Numbered from the stretch's first letter, positions 46,990-59,930 are shown. The stretch: DNA of 64,000 nucleotides from Apoderus coryli (GCA_911728435.2 OU452214.1:9674105-9738104); one strand, 5' to 3'. Made by a program: numbers and translations. The notes: generated by a model not told the origin, from the letters alone.

Positions 46990-47240
46990 CGGGATTTGCG
47001 CTGCTCTCCACCACTACCGCAACTAGTTGCCGCGGTCAGCAAAGTGCTAACTTCACACAGGGATTGTGAATGTTATCAACTGATCTGTTCATCTGTACTG
47101 AAGAAGTGTCCCTTGGAGCCCACTACGACATGAGGATGCAAAGAGACAGCATCGAAAGGAGAGAGAACGTATCGCGATGGGGTAGCGCACTTTACAATTT
47201 TGTGACAATGCTGATGATGATGAGTAGTGGGGGCGGCAAG
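46990..47240 (+). pseudogene. another fragment of the RTE-like element
   Basis: CTCTCCACCACTACC, CAGCAAAGTGCTAACTTC and AGAGACAGCATCGAAAGGAG match 44672-44760 and 45370-45410 closely, brought together by an internal deletion. Confidence 0.65.
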
Positions 47241-47464
47241 GGCCTTACTTTGGGGAGCAGATCTCAGAGAATGACGTGGTTTTTCTTCATCAGGATGGAA
47301 CGTAATCCAGAGATTTCTCGGGAATAAAGTCCCTTAAAAAATATCAGGAATGGATACTTGTAATTGGACCACAGGGTAAATCTATTATTATATCGTATTA
47401 TCTAGTGTAAAAAGTCACCCCTGAAGTAAAGATTTCACGGACTATCAGTTCTAGTATTTTTTGG

Positions 47465-47649
47465 TTAATTAAGCGTTTGTTCTTCGGATGAGTTAGGACT
47501 TAGATGAGGATCATCTATTATACCATTACCATTGGTAACTGGACTACCCACTGAATTATTATTTGAGGTTAGATTATGGCTTTTGCTGCGCAACTCAAAC
47601 ACTTGTTGAATAGCTTCTCGGAAACACAGGAAGTTGTAGTCTATGATTC
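47465..47649 (-). CDS. RagC-D: RagC/D coding exon 8
   Basis: The acceptor CATTCCAG is followed by [20 protein letters not shown] and a low-complexity tail ending at TAA. Confidence 0.9.
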
Positions 47650-50600
47650 CTGGAATGGGTAAAGAAATAAAACCAAAACGCTTCCGCTTTTGGAGGAAAG
47701 TCACCTTTGTGGTCGAAGTTATCCTCTCGTAATATACAAACCAAGGCCAAAAATTTATTAACTTCCCTGAGATACAATACAGTCCCATTGTTCAGTTTGA
47801 TTAAGCTAGAGCTTTGTTCATCGAAAGCTGCCGAGTCCTGATCATCTCTGATTCTAAAACAAAGAATATTATCCATAGTCCTTGGGGTTGGAACAGGATA
47901 GGGGAGGAGGAGGAGGTATCAATTTACCCATATATCCATGAGAGGTCGATAACAACATCGATCATATCACAACATAATTCATAGCTTTGCATGTCGACAG
48001 GTGTAGAATCAGTGGCGATATAGATTTTCGATACCACATCGAAAAGAAACGATTTTTCTATGGCGGAATTCTGAAACATATTGTCACGAATACATTAAAT
48101 CCAGCCTCCCTCATTATCATTGGTCAAGACAGGAGGGATTTAGGCACAAGATTGTTTGAGAGAGGGATAACCCTTTTATTATAAATTCTCCTCTCCAGAG
48201 AAATAACCTGAAGGCAGTAAAATGTGAACCATATGTTGACCGAATGTGGTCTCTTATATTTTAATGTAAGTAATATTATTTGTATTATATTATTATAACT
48301 GTATAGTCTCTAATTTAAGTTTCATCATTTTGTAAACTCTTCTCAACTTTAACTGTTAATAAACTTAGTCTATTTAAACTTGGTATTCGGTGTTTCAATA
48401 TTTTAGATAAAGTCCTTATTTTCAATACCCTCGTAGTTCACGTTAAATCGTTAAGGGTCACGAGTTTCTTCTAATCACCGTCTTTAACTTAAATTCTTCT
48501 TTATAATCCCGCAGTAGTTTATAGGGAACGTGAGCTGGGTTTAGACCTAGACCGTCGCGTCGTAAGATAGGCTAGTTTTGCCCTACTGATAACTATTCGT
48601 TGCGATAGCAATCCTGCTTAGTATGAGAGGAACCTCAGGTTGGAACAGTCGCTTCAGCGGGCTATGTTGCAAAGCTACCATCCATTGGTTTATGCCTAAA
48701 TGCCCCTAAAGGCTGTGTCGTTTCTTGACAATGACAATTTTTCGAGATGTCAAAGTGCAAAAACTTAAATCAGTGTGACTTTATTAGGTACTTTTCTGAA
48801 TACAGTGCTGCTAAAAAATCCCCACGTTTCGGTGCAAATAAGAAAGAAAACCATCCAAGAACTATTTTATTAGCCCCCGTAGGTATGGGGTGCGACCACT
48901 CTTTGATAAGGATTTTTCATGCTGAATACAGTGCTGCCACGAAATCCTCACATTTCCGTGCAAATAACAAAGAAATCAGCCAAAAACTGTAACTTTTTAA
49001 TGATCCCTCGTAGATATGGGGTCCGACCACTCTTTGTAAAGGATTTTTCATGCTGACTAGTGTGCTGCCTAAAAATCCCGACGTTTCCGTGCAAATAAGA
49101 AAGAAAACCATCGAAAAACTGTAACTTTTTAATTATCCTTCGTAGATATAGGGTGCGACCACTCTTTGTAAAGGATTTTTGATCCTGAATACACTGCTCC
49201 CATGAAATTCACACATTTCCGTGCAAATAACAACGAATTCAGCAAAAAACTGTAACTTTTTAATTATGCCTCGTAGCTATGGGGTGTGACCATTCTTTGT
49301 AAAGGATTTTTCATGCTGAATACATTGCTGCCACGAAATCCTCACATTTCCGTGCAAATAACAAAGAATTCAGCAAAAATCTGTAACTTTTTAATTATCC
49401 CTCGTAGCGATAGGGTGCGACCACTGTTTGTAAAGGATTTTTCATCCTGAATACAGTGCTCCCACGAAATTCCCACATTTCCGTGCAAATAACAAAGAAT
49501 CCAGCAAAAAATTGTAACTTTTTAATTATCCCTCGTAGATATGGGGTGCGACCACTCTTTGTAAAGGATTTTTCATGCTGAATACAGTGCTCCCACGAAA
49601 CTCCCACATTTCCGTGCAAATAACAAAGAATTCAGCAAAAAATTGTAACTTTTTAATTATCCCTCGTAGATATGGGGTGCGACCCCTCTTTGCAAAGGAT
49701 TTTTCATGCTGAATACATTGCTGCCACGAAATCCCCATATTTCCGTGCAAATAACAAAGAATTCAGCAAAAAACTGCAAATTTTTAACTATCCCTCGTAG
49801 CTATGGGGTGCGACCACTCTTTGTAAAGGATTTTTCATGCTGACTACATTGCTGCCACGAAATCCTCACATTTCCGTGCAAATAACAAAGAATTAAGCAA
49901 AAAACTGTAACTTTTTAATTATCCTTCGTAGATATGGGGTGCGACCACTCTTTATAAAGGAATTTTTATGCTGAATACAGTGCTCCCACGAAATCCCCAC
50001 ATTTCCGTGCAAATAACAAAGAATTCACCAAAAAATTGTAACTTTTTAATTATCCCTCGTAGCTATGGGGTGCGACCACTCTTTGTAAAGGATTTTTCAT
50101 GCTGAATACAGTGCTCCCACGAAATCCCCACATTTCCGTGCAAATAACTAAGTATTCACCAAAAAACTGTAACTTTTTAATTATCCCTCGTAGCTATGGG
50201 GTGCGACCACTCTTTGTAAAGGATTTTTCATGCTGAATACAGTGCTCCCACGAAATCCCCACATTTCCGTGCAAATAACTAAGTATTCACCAAAAAACTG
50301 TAACTTTTTAATTATCCCTCGTAGCTATGGGGTGCGACCACTCTTTGTAAAGGATTTTTCATGCTGAATACAGTGCTCCCACGAAATCACCACATTTCCG
50401 TGCAAATAACAAAGAATTCACCAAAAAATTGTAACTTTTTAATTATCCCTCGTAGCTATGGGGTGCGACCACTCTTTGTAAAGGATTTTTCATGCTGAAT
50501 ACATTGCTGCCACGAAATCCCCACATTTCCGTGCAAATAACAAAGAATTCAGCAAAAAACTGTAACTTTTTAATTATCCCTCGTTGATATGGGGTGCGAC

Positions 50601-53600
50601 CACTCTTTGTAAAGGATTTTTCATGCTGAATACAGTACTCCAACGAAATCCCCACATTTCCGTGCAAATAACTAAGTATTCACCAAAAAACTGTAACTTT
50701 TTTACTATCCCCGTAGCAAAGATTAATCTACACAATAGATAGTCAGCCCAATGCATTAAAATCAGAACATCTCTAAGTATGCCTGCCACTACGTGGCGTA
50801 GACTAGCGTGTAAAGCATAGAGCAGTATTGTCACAGCCAGAAACCGTTTTGTAGTTTATTAATATCAAAAACAAAACGCAACGTATAACAATTATTTAGA
50901 TCATTTGCAACAGATATGCACCGGCAATGCTGTATTGTCAGAGAGAGAAATTGATGAAATTCTGTATTAATCTGGAGGGGATACGCAGGGAGGGTAGAAA
51001 AAAAAACAAGCGAATGTGGTGTGTGTCGTGCTGTTGCCAATTCGTCGGTAAAAGAAACACACAGGGTGATTTATTACAAGTACAGTATTGAAATAAAAGC
51101 CTAATCTCTATGAATTAAATTTAATATAATAATATTTAATCCATGTCATACATGTTTCAAGACTAGACCAGTCCCATGATCAGTGGCGAACAATCGTTAA
51201 ATGAAAAGTTTTTAGATAGAAACATACTTTTGACTAAATATTTCACGTAGACAATGTGGCAAAGATGTAACAAGATTGTTGTAGATCTTATAATACCTAT
51301 AATAAAAAAATTATCAGTGCTACCTATATTATATTAGGTATACCTATTATAATAGTATAGGTACTTAAATTTTACTTCTTTTTAATGTTTCTTCGGGTAA
51401 ATAATAAGTTCGGTAGGAATAGGGCTTTGGGTATGAAACAAAAAAGATAGAAAATAGAAATTTGATATAGGGGTAGTTCTAAGCATTTACAAGTTTGTGA
51501 CGTGTAGCGATTTTCGATGCCGCCCCCGGAGGTATACATGAGGGCGGCGCAATGCCGTTTTAAATATCTCGTTTCGCTTCCTTGGAAAATAAAAAATTAT
51601 AACTGATAACTGAAACTTAGTACTTAATACGTGGGCGTAAGAGGTAAGCTCACTTCACAGGTCTCTATTAATGAAAGAAAGTTAACATTTTGAGCATCTG
51701 CGTAAAATTAAATGTATCCGTTTGGTGGGTAGTTTTGATTACAATAAGTCGGTGCCAAGCCCAAGCCCGAAACAAAATAAATCTATATTTACCTACTACC
51801 TATTTGGCTTGGTACCGACTATTATGTGCATTGTTGTCTTTTGAATGATATTTGTATTTTGTTATTTTTCGTATTTTTTATTAGTTCTTTTGACAGCTCT
51901 GGTGTCATCAATACAACTGTATCCCGAATTGCACCAAATTGCGATGCTATTGAACAAGCATATAATCCTAAATATAATATTCTTTTTGAACTACCTGTAT
52001 CTCGAAAACCAAGCCGTAGCGGACCCATGTACATATGAAATTTGTATCTTAAAATTAGTCAAAGAATCACCCTTTAAAGTTTGTACAAGTACTTATGCAA
52101 CACCCTGTATACATAGATACTTTGATTTGCAATTTGCAAATCTGTCAAACTAGGTAATGCTGTTTTTTTTTATTTACTTTCAAATATGGTGTTATGTAAT
52201 TGTAATCAAATTAAATGTTTGGGGATGATATTTACGAGTTTTATTTTTTTATATAGAGAAACTGTTATTCAGTTTTTAAGGATCAATCTGAAGCAGACGA
52301 TTGTACTTGTTAAAACATGAAAAAAGTTATTGTCGTGATACTTTTAACACCCTGTTGGTGGGTTTTTACGAAACGTGTTAACAATACAATCTACATAAAT
52401 CGTTAGTTTTTTAAAGTTTTATGATCATTGCACAAAAACCAATATTAGGGAGACTGTAAGTTTTTTTTCAATTCGGCGTTGCAGAATTTGAACCTAATTG
52501 TGATAATTGTGTTATTTTACTAGTATAGATATTTTTGAGTAAATTAATTCGGTTATAATCGATGAGTAGAATCTTTGGAGTAAAATACATTTCACAAAAA
52601 CCCTGAACCATATTTCTCAATAGATTTAAATTTTCATTAAAAACAGATTAAAAATTCTAATTTTTTACATCTTGCATTTCGAAACCGTATTTTTTTAAAT
52701 AATTATTGTCATGCTGGAAATTTCAAACCTTATTTACTTCAGCAACTTGTAAAAAGCACAGCCTTTTTAATATTAACATTTCTTAAAATCGATATTACGC
52801 GATAACGATGACTTTCTATCAATATCACAGAAGGATACATTTATTACGTATATAATTTGTTAGATTTTACATCTCCGAATTGAAACACACGCAAAAAATG
52901 TGCATAAAAAAGTTAGGGTAGCATTTCACGCCTGTATGCCCCTTTAATTTACCCGCCTCTGAGATTTATTTTTTCATAATGTTAACGACAAGTTGAATCT
53001 GCTGTTTGAGTTTGATCCTTAAAACTGAATCAGGTAATAACCGGAAGTCCTATCTATAACGCCAAATTTCGTTAATTTAAATATAACTTTTTGATGCATC
53101 CTTATATCCGAAATTTAAAATTAAATGACTAAAATAATATTATTTTAGTCATTTAAAATTATTGTCTAAAACATTTAATAAACCAGCCCTGTATATTTAT
53201 ACTATTATAGTAATTTCTTTTATTTTCGTCCATACACATTAATCTTTGCGTAGATAGGTATACGTATACCATATAATTTTAAACAAAAAACACTGCTGCA
53301 CAGTAGTACATATATGATACCTATAATATAAAAACAAACTCCCACCTCGTAGGGGAAAGTATACTCGTCCTTGTCTAACATTGCCCATATGATTATTTTA
53401 TTTCAACACAATACATATAACGCCATCTACAATTTCCATAATTTCCATGGTTGCATGTTTTTCTAATAGATGTAGCTCGTGTCGAGACAGTTTCAATTTT
53501 TGTTTTACTTCCCATATACGCTGACTATCTATTGTGTAGATTAATCTTTGCCCGTAGCTATGAATAAAAAATCTAAATAAAACTGCTTACCGTATTTAAA

Positions 53601-56600
53601 ATATTGAGTAGATTTTCTAGTGCTGGTAACTGCGGTATGAGCTTTTGTACAACTTTAGAGAACGCCTCAAAGATTGAATGATCGTATATTGAGGTCAAAT
53701 GGAAACTGAGATGGATCTGATCGAAACCTAAATTAGACAAATCCAATATTAATCCATCAAAAAAACTACTTTTCCAATTACCTTGATCCGCAAGGTCATC
53801 CGTAGTCCTTTGATGGATATCCCTTTGTGATTCCATTTTATTGTCATCGCCCAATCCATCGACTTTATGTATGAAAATCTCAAATTTTATGTTTTGATTT
53901 ACTTTGTAGGCTTTTGTTACAGTTTGATGAAGTTTTCCTAAAGCATCTGTATAATCATCCTACAGACATAAAAATAAACTTTTAAACTAAAATATGACAG
54001 AATTTATATTATGCCTAGCTGAGAATTAGTATCAAGAATAATTATAAAGAAGAAAAAGAAAAGAAATGTATAATTCTCAGTGCCAGCTCGAAGGACCGTC
54101 CTGGTACAAAAATAAGGCGCATTTGAGATAGTAAATAGCAAAAACCGATGAAACTAGTTTTTGAGACTGTGTACTGTTCACCCTCATATAACCTCCTCAG
54201 ACAAAGTACCTCACGCTACACCATATTTTTCGATATAAAATTTCTTCGAGCAAATTTATAACATCTAAACTTATATCCTGAATATCAGATATTCACTGTG
54301 CAGAACTATTAAAAAGAAATCAAGTTATATAAAATTATCATTGCCAGCTCGAAGGACCATCTTGGTACAAAAATAAGCACTTTACACTTTAGAACATCTT
54401 TCTTTGCAAATTTTCTTGCTGTTTCCAAACAGATTTGCAGATTGCATAGCGCCTTAAATGATGAGAATTAGTATGAAGCCAGCTCGAAGGACCTCCCTGA
54501 GATGGAAAGATGATGGCGTGAGTTTTTTAGTGAATTATTCATAACATCTTCAGAGATCATTGAGTATTAATCAAAATGAGACATTTCTTCTATATAGAAC
54601 TTAATACAACAGCAAAGATGTCTTTAGGAGCTTTAAATTTGAAAGAATATCCAGGATATAAACATAACAAAAGACAAACAGAGAACTTATATCCTGAATA
54701 TCAGATATTCACTGTGCAGAAATATTAAAAAGAAATCAAGTTATATAAAATTATCATTGCCAGCTCGAAGGACCATCTTGGTACAAAAATAAGCACTTTA
54801 CACTTTAGAACATCTTTCTTTGTAAATCTTGTGGCTGTTTCCAAACAGATTTGCAGATTGCATAGCGCCTTAAATGATGAGAATTAGTATGAAGCTAGCT
54901 CGAAGGACCTTCCTGATATGGAAAGAAGATGGCGTGAGTTTTTTAGTGAATTATTCATAACATCTTCAGAGATTATTGAGTATTAATCAAAATGAGACAT
55001 TTCGCCGATATAGAGCTTAATACAACAGCGAAGATGTCTGTAGGAGCTTAAAATTTGAAAGAATATCCAGGATATAAATATAACAGAAGACAAACAGAGA
55101 ACTTATATCCTGAATATCAGATATTCACTGTGCAGAACTATTAAAAAGAAATCAAGTTATATAAAATTATCATTGCCAGCTCGAAGGACCATCTTGGTAC
55201 AAAAATAAGCACTTTACACTTTAGAAAATGTTTCTTTGTAAATTTTCTTGCTGTTTCCAAACAGATTTGCAGATTGCATAGCGCCTTAAATGATGAGAAT
55301 TAGTATGAAGCCAGCTCGAAGGACCTTCCTGAGATGGAAAAAAGATGGCGTGAGTTTTTTAGTGAATTATTCATAACATCTTCAGAGATCATTGAGTATT
55401 AATCAAAATGAGACATTTCGTCGATATATAACTTAATACAACAGTGAAGATGTCTTTAGGAGCTTTAAATTTGAAAGAAAATCCAGGATAAAAATATGAC
55501 AAAAGACAAACAGAGAACTTATATCCTGAATATCAGATATTCACTGTGCAGAACTATTAAAAAGAAATCAAGTGATATAAAATTATCATTGCCAGCTCGA
55601 AGAACCATCTTGATACAAAAATAAGCACTTTACACTTTAGAACATCTTTCTTTGTAAATTTTCTTGCTGTTTCCAAACAGATTTGCAGATTGCATAGCGC
55701 CCTAAATGATGAGAATTAGTATGAAGCCAGCTCGAAGGACCTTCCTGAGATGGAAAGAAGATGGCGTGAGTTTTTTAGTAAATTATTCATAACATCTTCA
55801 GAGATCATTGAGTATTAATCAAAATGAGACATTTCGCCGATATAGAACTTAATACAACAGCGAAGATGTCTTTAGGAGCTTTAAATTTGAAAGAATATCA
55901 AGGATATAAATATAACAAAAGACAAACAGAGAACTTATATCCTGAATGTCAGATATTCACTGTGCAGAACTATTAAAAAGAAATCAAGTTATATAAAATT
56001 ATCATTGCCAGCTCGAAGGACCATCTTGGTACAAAAATAAGCATTTTACACTTTAGGGCATCTTTCTTTGTAAATTTTCTTGCTGTTTCGAAACAGATTT
56101 GCAGATTGCATAGCGCCTTCAATGATGAGAATTAGTATGAAGCCAGCTCGAAGGACCTTCCTGAGATGGAAAGAAGATAGCGTCAGTTTTCTATTGAATT
56201 ATTTATAAAATCTTCAGAGATCATTGAGTATTAATCAAAATGAGACATTTCGCCGATATAGAACTTAATACAACAGCGAAGATGTCTTTAGGAGCTTAAA
56301 ATTTGAAAGAATATCCAGGATATCAATAACAAAAGACAAACAGAGAACTTATATCCAGAATCTCAGATATTTAATGTGAAGAACTATAAAAACAATCAAG
56401 TTATGTAAAATTATCATTGCCAGCTCGAAGGACCACCTTGGTCCAAAAATAAGATGGCGTATTAGGGATAGTAACTGGTAAAAACCGATGAGACTAAAGT
56501 CCAATTTGCTTTTGAATCTGTTAAGTATATAAAATTTTATTTCCAGCTCGAAGGGCCTTGCTGGTATAAAAATAATATGGTGCATATCTCGATAACCATT

Positions 56601-57799
56601 GTCCTGAACCCGAAGTTAATTTAATTAATTCTTCAGATAGTATCGATAAAAATGAATAACAACTGGCATAATTTGTCTATAAAGAACTAATACAACACAA
56701 AGATGTTTAAACATCTTCAAATTTGACTAAAATCAAAGAAAATATAACAGAAAACAAAGAACTCATATTCTGATTAAGAGAAAATTGCTTAAAGCAATTA
56801 TAAAGAAGAAAAAAAATGCAAATTCGAGCAGTAAAATGATTGTAATTTGTGAATTGTATCGACTTCAACGGTGTACGTAAACCTTTTGATGCTTACATGT
56901 GAAAACTACCCACACGTGGTTAAACACAAGGCAACGTACCATTTTCCGATATTGTTTATTATCAGTTAAAACCTACCAAAGTAACTTTATGATACTCAAA
57001 ATTCTCATAATTCAATTGAAAAAACCTTCTTGATATTCACTTAAACAAATTAGCACTGTATATATGATTTATTTACTAACCTGTGCATCAATAACAAAAA
57101 CTAGCGCTCCACAACCACCGAATATCATGTCACAATCAAATGAACTATCAAAAAAATCAATTTGACCTGGAAAATCCCAAATCTGGAACTGTACAAAACT
57201 GGAATTATTGATATCATCCTTCACTATCTTATTTGTGCTTTCCAGGAACAACGTTTCATTCGGTGACATTTTGTGAAACACCACCTTTTGTATAGACGAT
57301 TTACCAGACCTACAACATTACTTTAACGTATGTGATACGACCAAAATGTCTAGTACTAACCTTCGCAGTCCCATTAACAATATCCTGGGTTTATGGTCAC
57401 TAGACGTAGAGAGATTCATTTCATTCTCACCGTCAAAGGCACCATAGCCAAAGTCTTTAGGGAATGATCCAGGCTGTCCATCAAACGTAACACCTTCTTC
57501 ATCATCCTGGTAATACGACGACTGGAAGAAATCAATTTGTTAAAGAGATAAAACTGTAATGATAATGATGATGGAAAATAAATGAACCCTATTTTATTTT
57601 ACCATGCTTGTGTGAGTTATGAAAGCATTTATTCAGTTAAGTTCAAAACTTCTTGATTGCTTTAATTTAATTGTTAATTACGTATTAGTTCCTATCAATA
57701 ATTTATAATAAAAAATTTAAAAACTAATCTGTTATGTATGTTTATCTTAAGTTTTTATTAGATTAAAGATTCAGATTCATTTACCATTTGCACTAACAT
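47465..57799 (-). CDS. RagC-D: Ras-related GTP-binding protein C/D (RagC/D GTPase)
   Basis: Eight coding exons (minus): 57799-57785, 57521-57361, 57309-57081, 53959-53782, 53727-53591, 48070-47928, 47853-47705, 47649-47465. All junctions are GT...AG and in phase, totalling 1197 bases and 398 residues plus stop; human RagC has 399. G1 P-loop GLRRSGKSS (residues 56-64), G3 WDFPGQ (103-108) and the G4-like HKVD (166-169) that is characteristic of RagC/D are present. A C-terminal roadblock-like region follows ([34 protein letters not shown]). RagC/D pairs with RagA/B on lysosomes and recruits TORC1 when amino acids are available. No disruptions were seen. It is an ordinary conserved gene with unusually repeat-filled introns. 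Confidence 0.95.
47705..47853 (-). CDS. RagC-D: RagC/D coding exon 7
   Basis: It encodes [20 protein letters not shown] and [17 protein letters not shown]. The donor AAAG|GTGACTT starts a 55-base intron (47650-47704). Confidence 0.9.
47928..48070 (-). CDS. RagC-D: RagC/D coding exon 6
   Basis: The acceptor TTTCAG is followed by [20 protein letters not shown] and [20 protein letters not shown]. No long frame marks it; it was found by looking for the missing family block. Confidence 0.9.
48082..48463. mobile_element. possible solo LTR or similar insert
   Basis: About 380 bases are flanked by GTCACGA on both sides. An AATAAACTTAGTCTATTTAA stretch near its right end resembles the R region of insect LTRs. 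The ends do not show a clear TG...CA. Tentative. Confidence 0.25.
48517..48714 (+). pseudogene. 28S ribosomal RNA fragment (3' domain)
   Basis: ATAGGGAACGTGAGCTGGGT then TTAGACC, CCCTACTGATAACT, AATCCTGCTTAGTATGAGAG then GAACC (the sarcin-ricin loop), GCAAAGCTACCATCC, and a stretch ending CCCCTAAAGGC follow the order of eukaryotic 28S rRNA. Many substitutions and a small insertion (CTAGACC) show decay. It lies in a RagC/D intron and is not part of an rDNA unit. Confidence 0.85.
48795..50715. repeat. 131-bp tandem array, about 15 copies
   Basis: The unit has GGGGTGCGACCACTCTTTGT, AAAGGATTTTTCATGCTGAA and CACATTTCCGTGCAAATAAC. It lies in the RagC/D intron between exons 5 and 6. The first copies are more diverged than the later ones. 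Confidence 0.95.
50716..53551. mobile_element. 2.8-kb element with 32-bp terminal inverted repeats
   Basis: GCAAAGATTAATCTACACAA TAGATAGTCAGC at 50716-50747 is repeated exactly in reverse at 53520-53551. The flanks read CCGTA on both sides, a likely 5-bp target duplication, and match the interrupted 131-bp unit (TCGTAGCTATG). No transposase is recognisable inside, so it is non-autonomous. A decayed hammerhead-like motif lies at 51149-51192. Confidence 0.85.
51149..51192 (-). ncRNA. hammerhead-ribozyme-like motif 3, decayed
   Basis: On the minus strand: GCCA, CTGATCA (the G of the CTGATGA core is C), extra T, stem II GGGACT/AGTCTT with two G-U pairs, GAAA, ACA/TGT. The core change predicts no activity, but stem II still pairs. 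Confidence 0.4.
53591..53727 (-). CDS. RagC-D: RagC/D coding exon 5
   Basis: It encodes [20 protein letters not shown] through ENLLNILNT. The donor is ACG|GTAAGCA. A 54-base intron (53728-53781) separates it from exon 4; because 54 is a multiple of three and has no stop, the frame reads through it. Confidence 0.92.
53782..53959 (-). CDS. RagC-D: RagC/D coding exon 4
   Basis: The acceptor GTCTGTAG is followed by [20 protein letters not shown], then [16 protein letters not shown] and the [14 protein letters not shown] block. Confidence 0.92.
54080..56590. repeat. 416-bp tandem array, about five full copies plus edge fragments
   Basis: TTATATCCTGAATATCAGAT recurs at about 54271, 54688, 55104, 55519 and 55936. 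Each unit holds two GCCAGCTCGAAGGACC boxes. It lies in the RagC/D intron between exons 3 and 4. Confidence 0.95.
57081..57309 (-). CDS. RagC-D: RagC/D coding exon 3
   Basis: It begins inside the P-loop ([20 protein letters not shown]) and includes [13 protein letters not shown] and ALVFVIDAQ. The donor is CACAG|GTTAGTA. Confidence 0.95.
57361..57521 (-). CDS. RagC-D: RagC/D coding exon 2
   Basis: The acceptor TTTCTTCCAG is followed by [11 protein letters not shown], then [13 protein letters not shown] and [11 protein letters not shown]. The donor is CGAAG|GTTAGTA. Confidence 0.92.
57785..57799 (-). CDS. RagC-D: RagC/D coding exon 1 (start)
   Basis: ATG TTA GTG CAA ATG precedes the donor GTAAATG. 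This five-codon start exon gives the family-like length of 398. A 5' untranslated exon ending at 58373 (TTCAT|GTAAGTG) is possible. Confidence 0.7.
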
Positions 57800-58509
57800 G
57801 ACATCAGTTGAGTTGATGTGAAGTCGTTGTCCAGAGTAAATTCTACAATTACTATAGTGTGTTTTGTAAAAGGACCGGGTGTAAATTGGGATGGAGTTAA
57901 ATAATCAAACCGATGAGAAGGTTCAATGACTATATACAAAGAATGTTGGAGATTGGAAGTCCCTGTTTTGTTAGATCCATTACCTTGACGTGATTAAAAC
58001 GGATCTTCCATTCTCAGCTCAGCTTAAATGTACTGATGTGACATGATCAATCCTGTCAAAATTGTCATTCGTGAGATAACTTGACAAATGACATATAAAA
58101 TTTATTTCTATTTAGTGGACACAGAGATATGATATATAGTTGACATTAGAGGACCACACAATAAACATGGAATGTGTCGTATGGTTGCGTAGTGTATGGC
58201 ACAGCATGCCATAACTACCCCTAAACTTAACACTAATTAACAAATATCCTTTTTTCTCTAAACTACGCAATAAACTAAACACTAACGGCTCTAATAAAAA
58301 ACCGAATATGCAAAATAAGTCCACACAATTAAGAAATAGCAGCAAAACTCTGTTTTAGTGAAAGGCACTTACATGAAACATAAAAACATATCCACACCAA
58401 TTTTAACAGTTTTTTGACGTTTGTGACTAGAAAATGGCGGAACGCATAGTGTCGTCGGAAAAGTTCATGCGCATCATAGACCTAATATACTATGAACCAG
58501 CCATATTGT

Positions 58510-59930
58510 TGCATTAATCTATACGCGAGGGGTGCGACAAGGATAGAGCTAGAGTGGGTAAAAAGACATTTGTTTACTGCGTAGTTAAATGGGATTTCCA
58601 TGTAGTTCCAACAATTTGTTCTAGTTTTTTAAGTTGTTTTAATAATCGTAAAGTCCTAAAGGTCCACAAGGTTGGCGATTTTCCAAAGTTTCATAGTTTT
58701 GTTACAAATAGGTTGTAAAAAACCGTATTTTCCAAATTTCAGGACAAGCTTCTCAGTCAGGTAATACTGAAAATGACCCCACACTAGAGTCAATGGAAGC
58801 CACCATGGACAGAAAAAAAAATATTTTAAGATGTGCAGCTTACGACCCTATATAACTTTTATTTTTTACGATAATATCGAAGGTTTACCCACTAATTACT
58901 CACCCTGTATATTATCTAATCGTATAAAACCATTATAATGTAGACATTTTTATATTCATTCATATTTTCTTATGTTAATTTGATAAAAGTCAACAGAAAT
59001 ACCAAAACTGAATAATTTATAAATATTTTCATAAATTTTGTGTTTTTTTTCATACCCTTCCAATATTTTTAAATTTTATAGAATTTTCGCACTATTGGTA
59101 AATTATTTTCATGATAATTTGACGAATTAATGTCATATCTTTCGAAATTAGTAACAATTCCGAAGTATTTTTAATAAAAACTATTTTTTTAAGCAAATTA
59201 ATATGTTCCTCTATATAAATACAATGCACTTGTTGAGTTTTCTACCCACTTTAGCTCCATCTTTCTTTCAAACCTCTCTTTCTAACGTTTTGAATGGTTA
59301 TCCATATTGCTGTATTAATCTATAGGCGAGGGGTGCGACAAGGATAGAGCTAGAGTGGGTAAAAAGACATTTGTTTACTGTGTAGTTAAATGGGATTTCC
59401 ATGTAGTTCCAACAATTTTTTATAGTTTTTTAAGTTATTTTAATAATGGTAAAGTCCTACAGTGCGGTAAATTGTACACAACAGTGGAAGAAAGACATCC
59501 AAATAAAATTCCTTAAGTAAATAATTTGTAGGTTTATGAAATACTCATTCAAACCCTATATTCATATTATTATATTAGGTTTCCAAAGTATCCAAATTTA
59601 AGGAAATTATGGGTAAAATATCAAAACTGAATAATTTATAAATATTTTCATTAATTTTGTGTTTTTTTTTTCATACTCTTCCAATATTTTTAAATTTTAT
59701 AGAATTTTCGCACTATTCGTAAATTATTTTCATGATAATTTGACGAATTAATGTCATATCTTTCGAAATTAGTAACAATTCCCAAGTAATTTTAATAAAA
59801 ACTATTTTTTTTTAAGCAAATTAATATGTTCCTCTATATAAGTACAATGCACTTGTTGAGTTGTCTACCCACTTTAGCTCCATCTTTCTTTCAAACCTCT
59901 CTTTCTAACGTTTTGAATATTTATATGGCC
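58510..59930. repeat. imperfect tandem duplication, about 650-800 bp spacing
   Basis: GCGAGGGGTGCGACAAGGAT then AGAGCTAGAGTGGGTAAAAA occurs at 58528 and 59323. CCAATATTTTTAAATTTTAT then AGAATTTTCGCACTATT occurs at about 59058 and 59680. GCTCCATCTTTCTTTCAAAC ends each copy. It is related to 34925-35170, so it is probably a mobile element present twice. Confidence 0.75.

Noticed and set aside
48747..50834. Minus-strand frames of about 74 residues ([10 protein letters not shown] type)
   Set aside because: They are shadows of the 131-bp array inside a RagC/D intron.
51826..52153. Frames inside the 2.8-kb inverted-repeat element, considered as a transposase
   Set aside because: The two overlapping frames show no DDE, RNase H or other enzymatic motif and are short.
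58112..58345. 77-residue hydrophobic frame upstream of RagC/D
   Set aside because: No family resemblance. It lies in the probable 5' untranslated or first-intron region.
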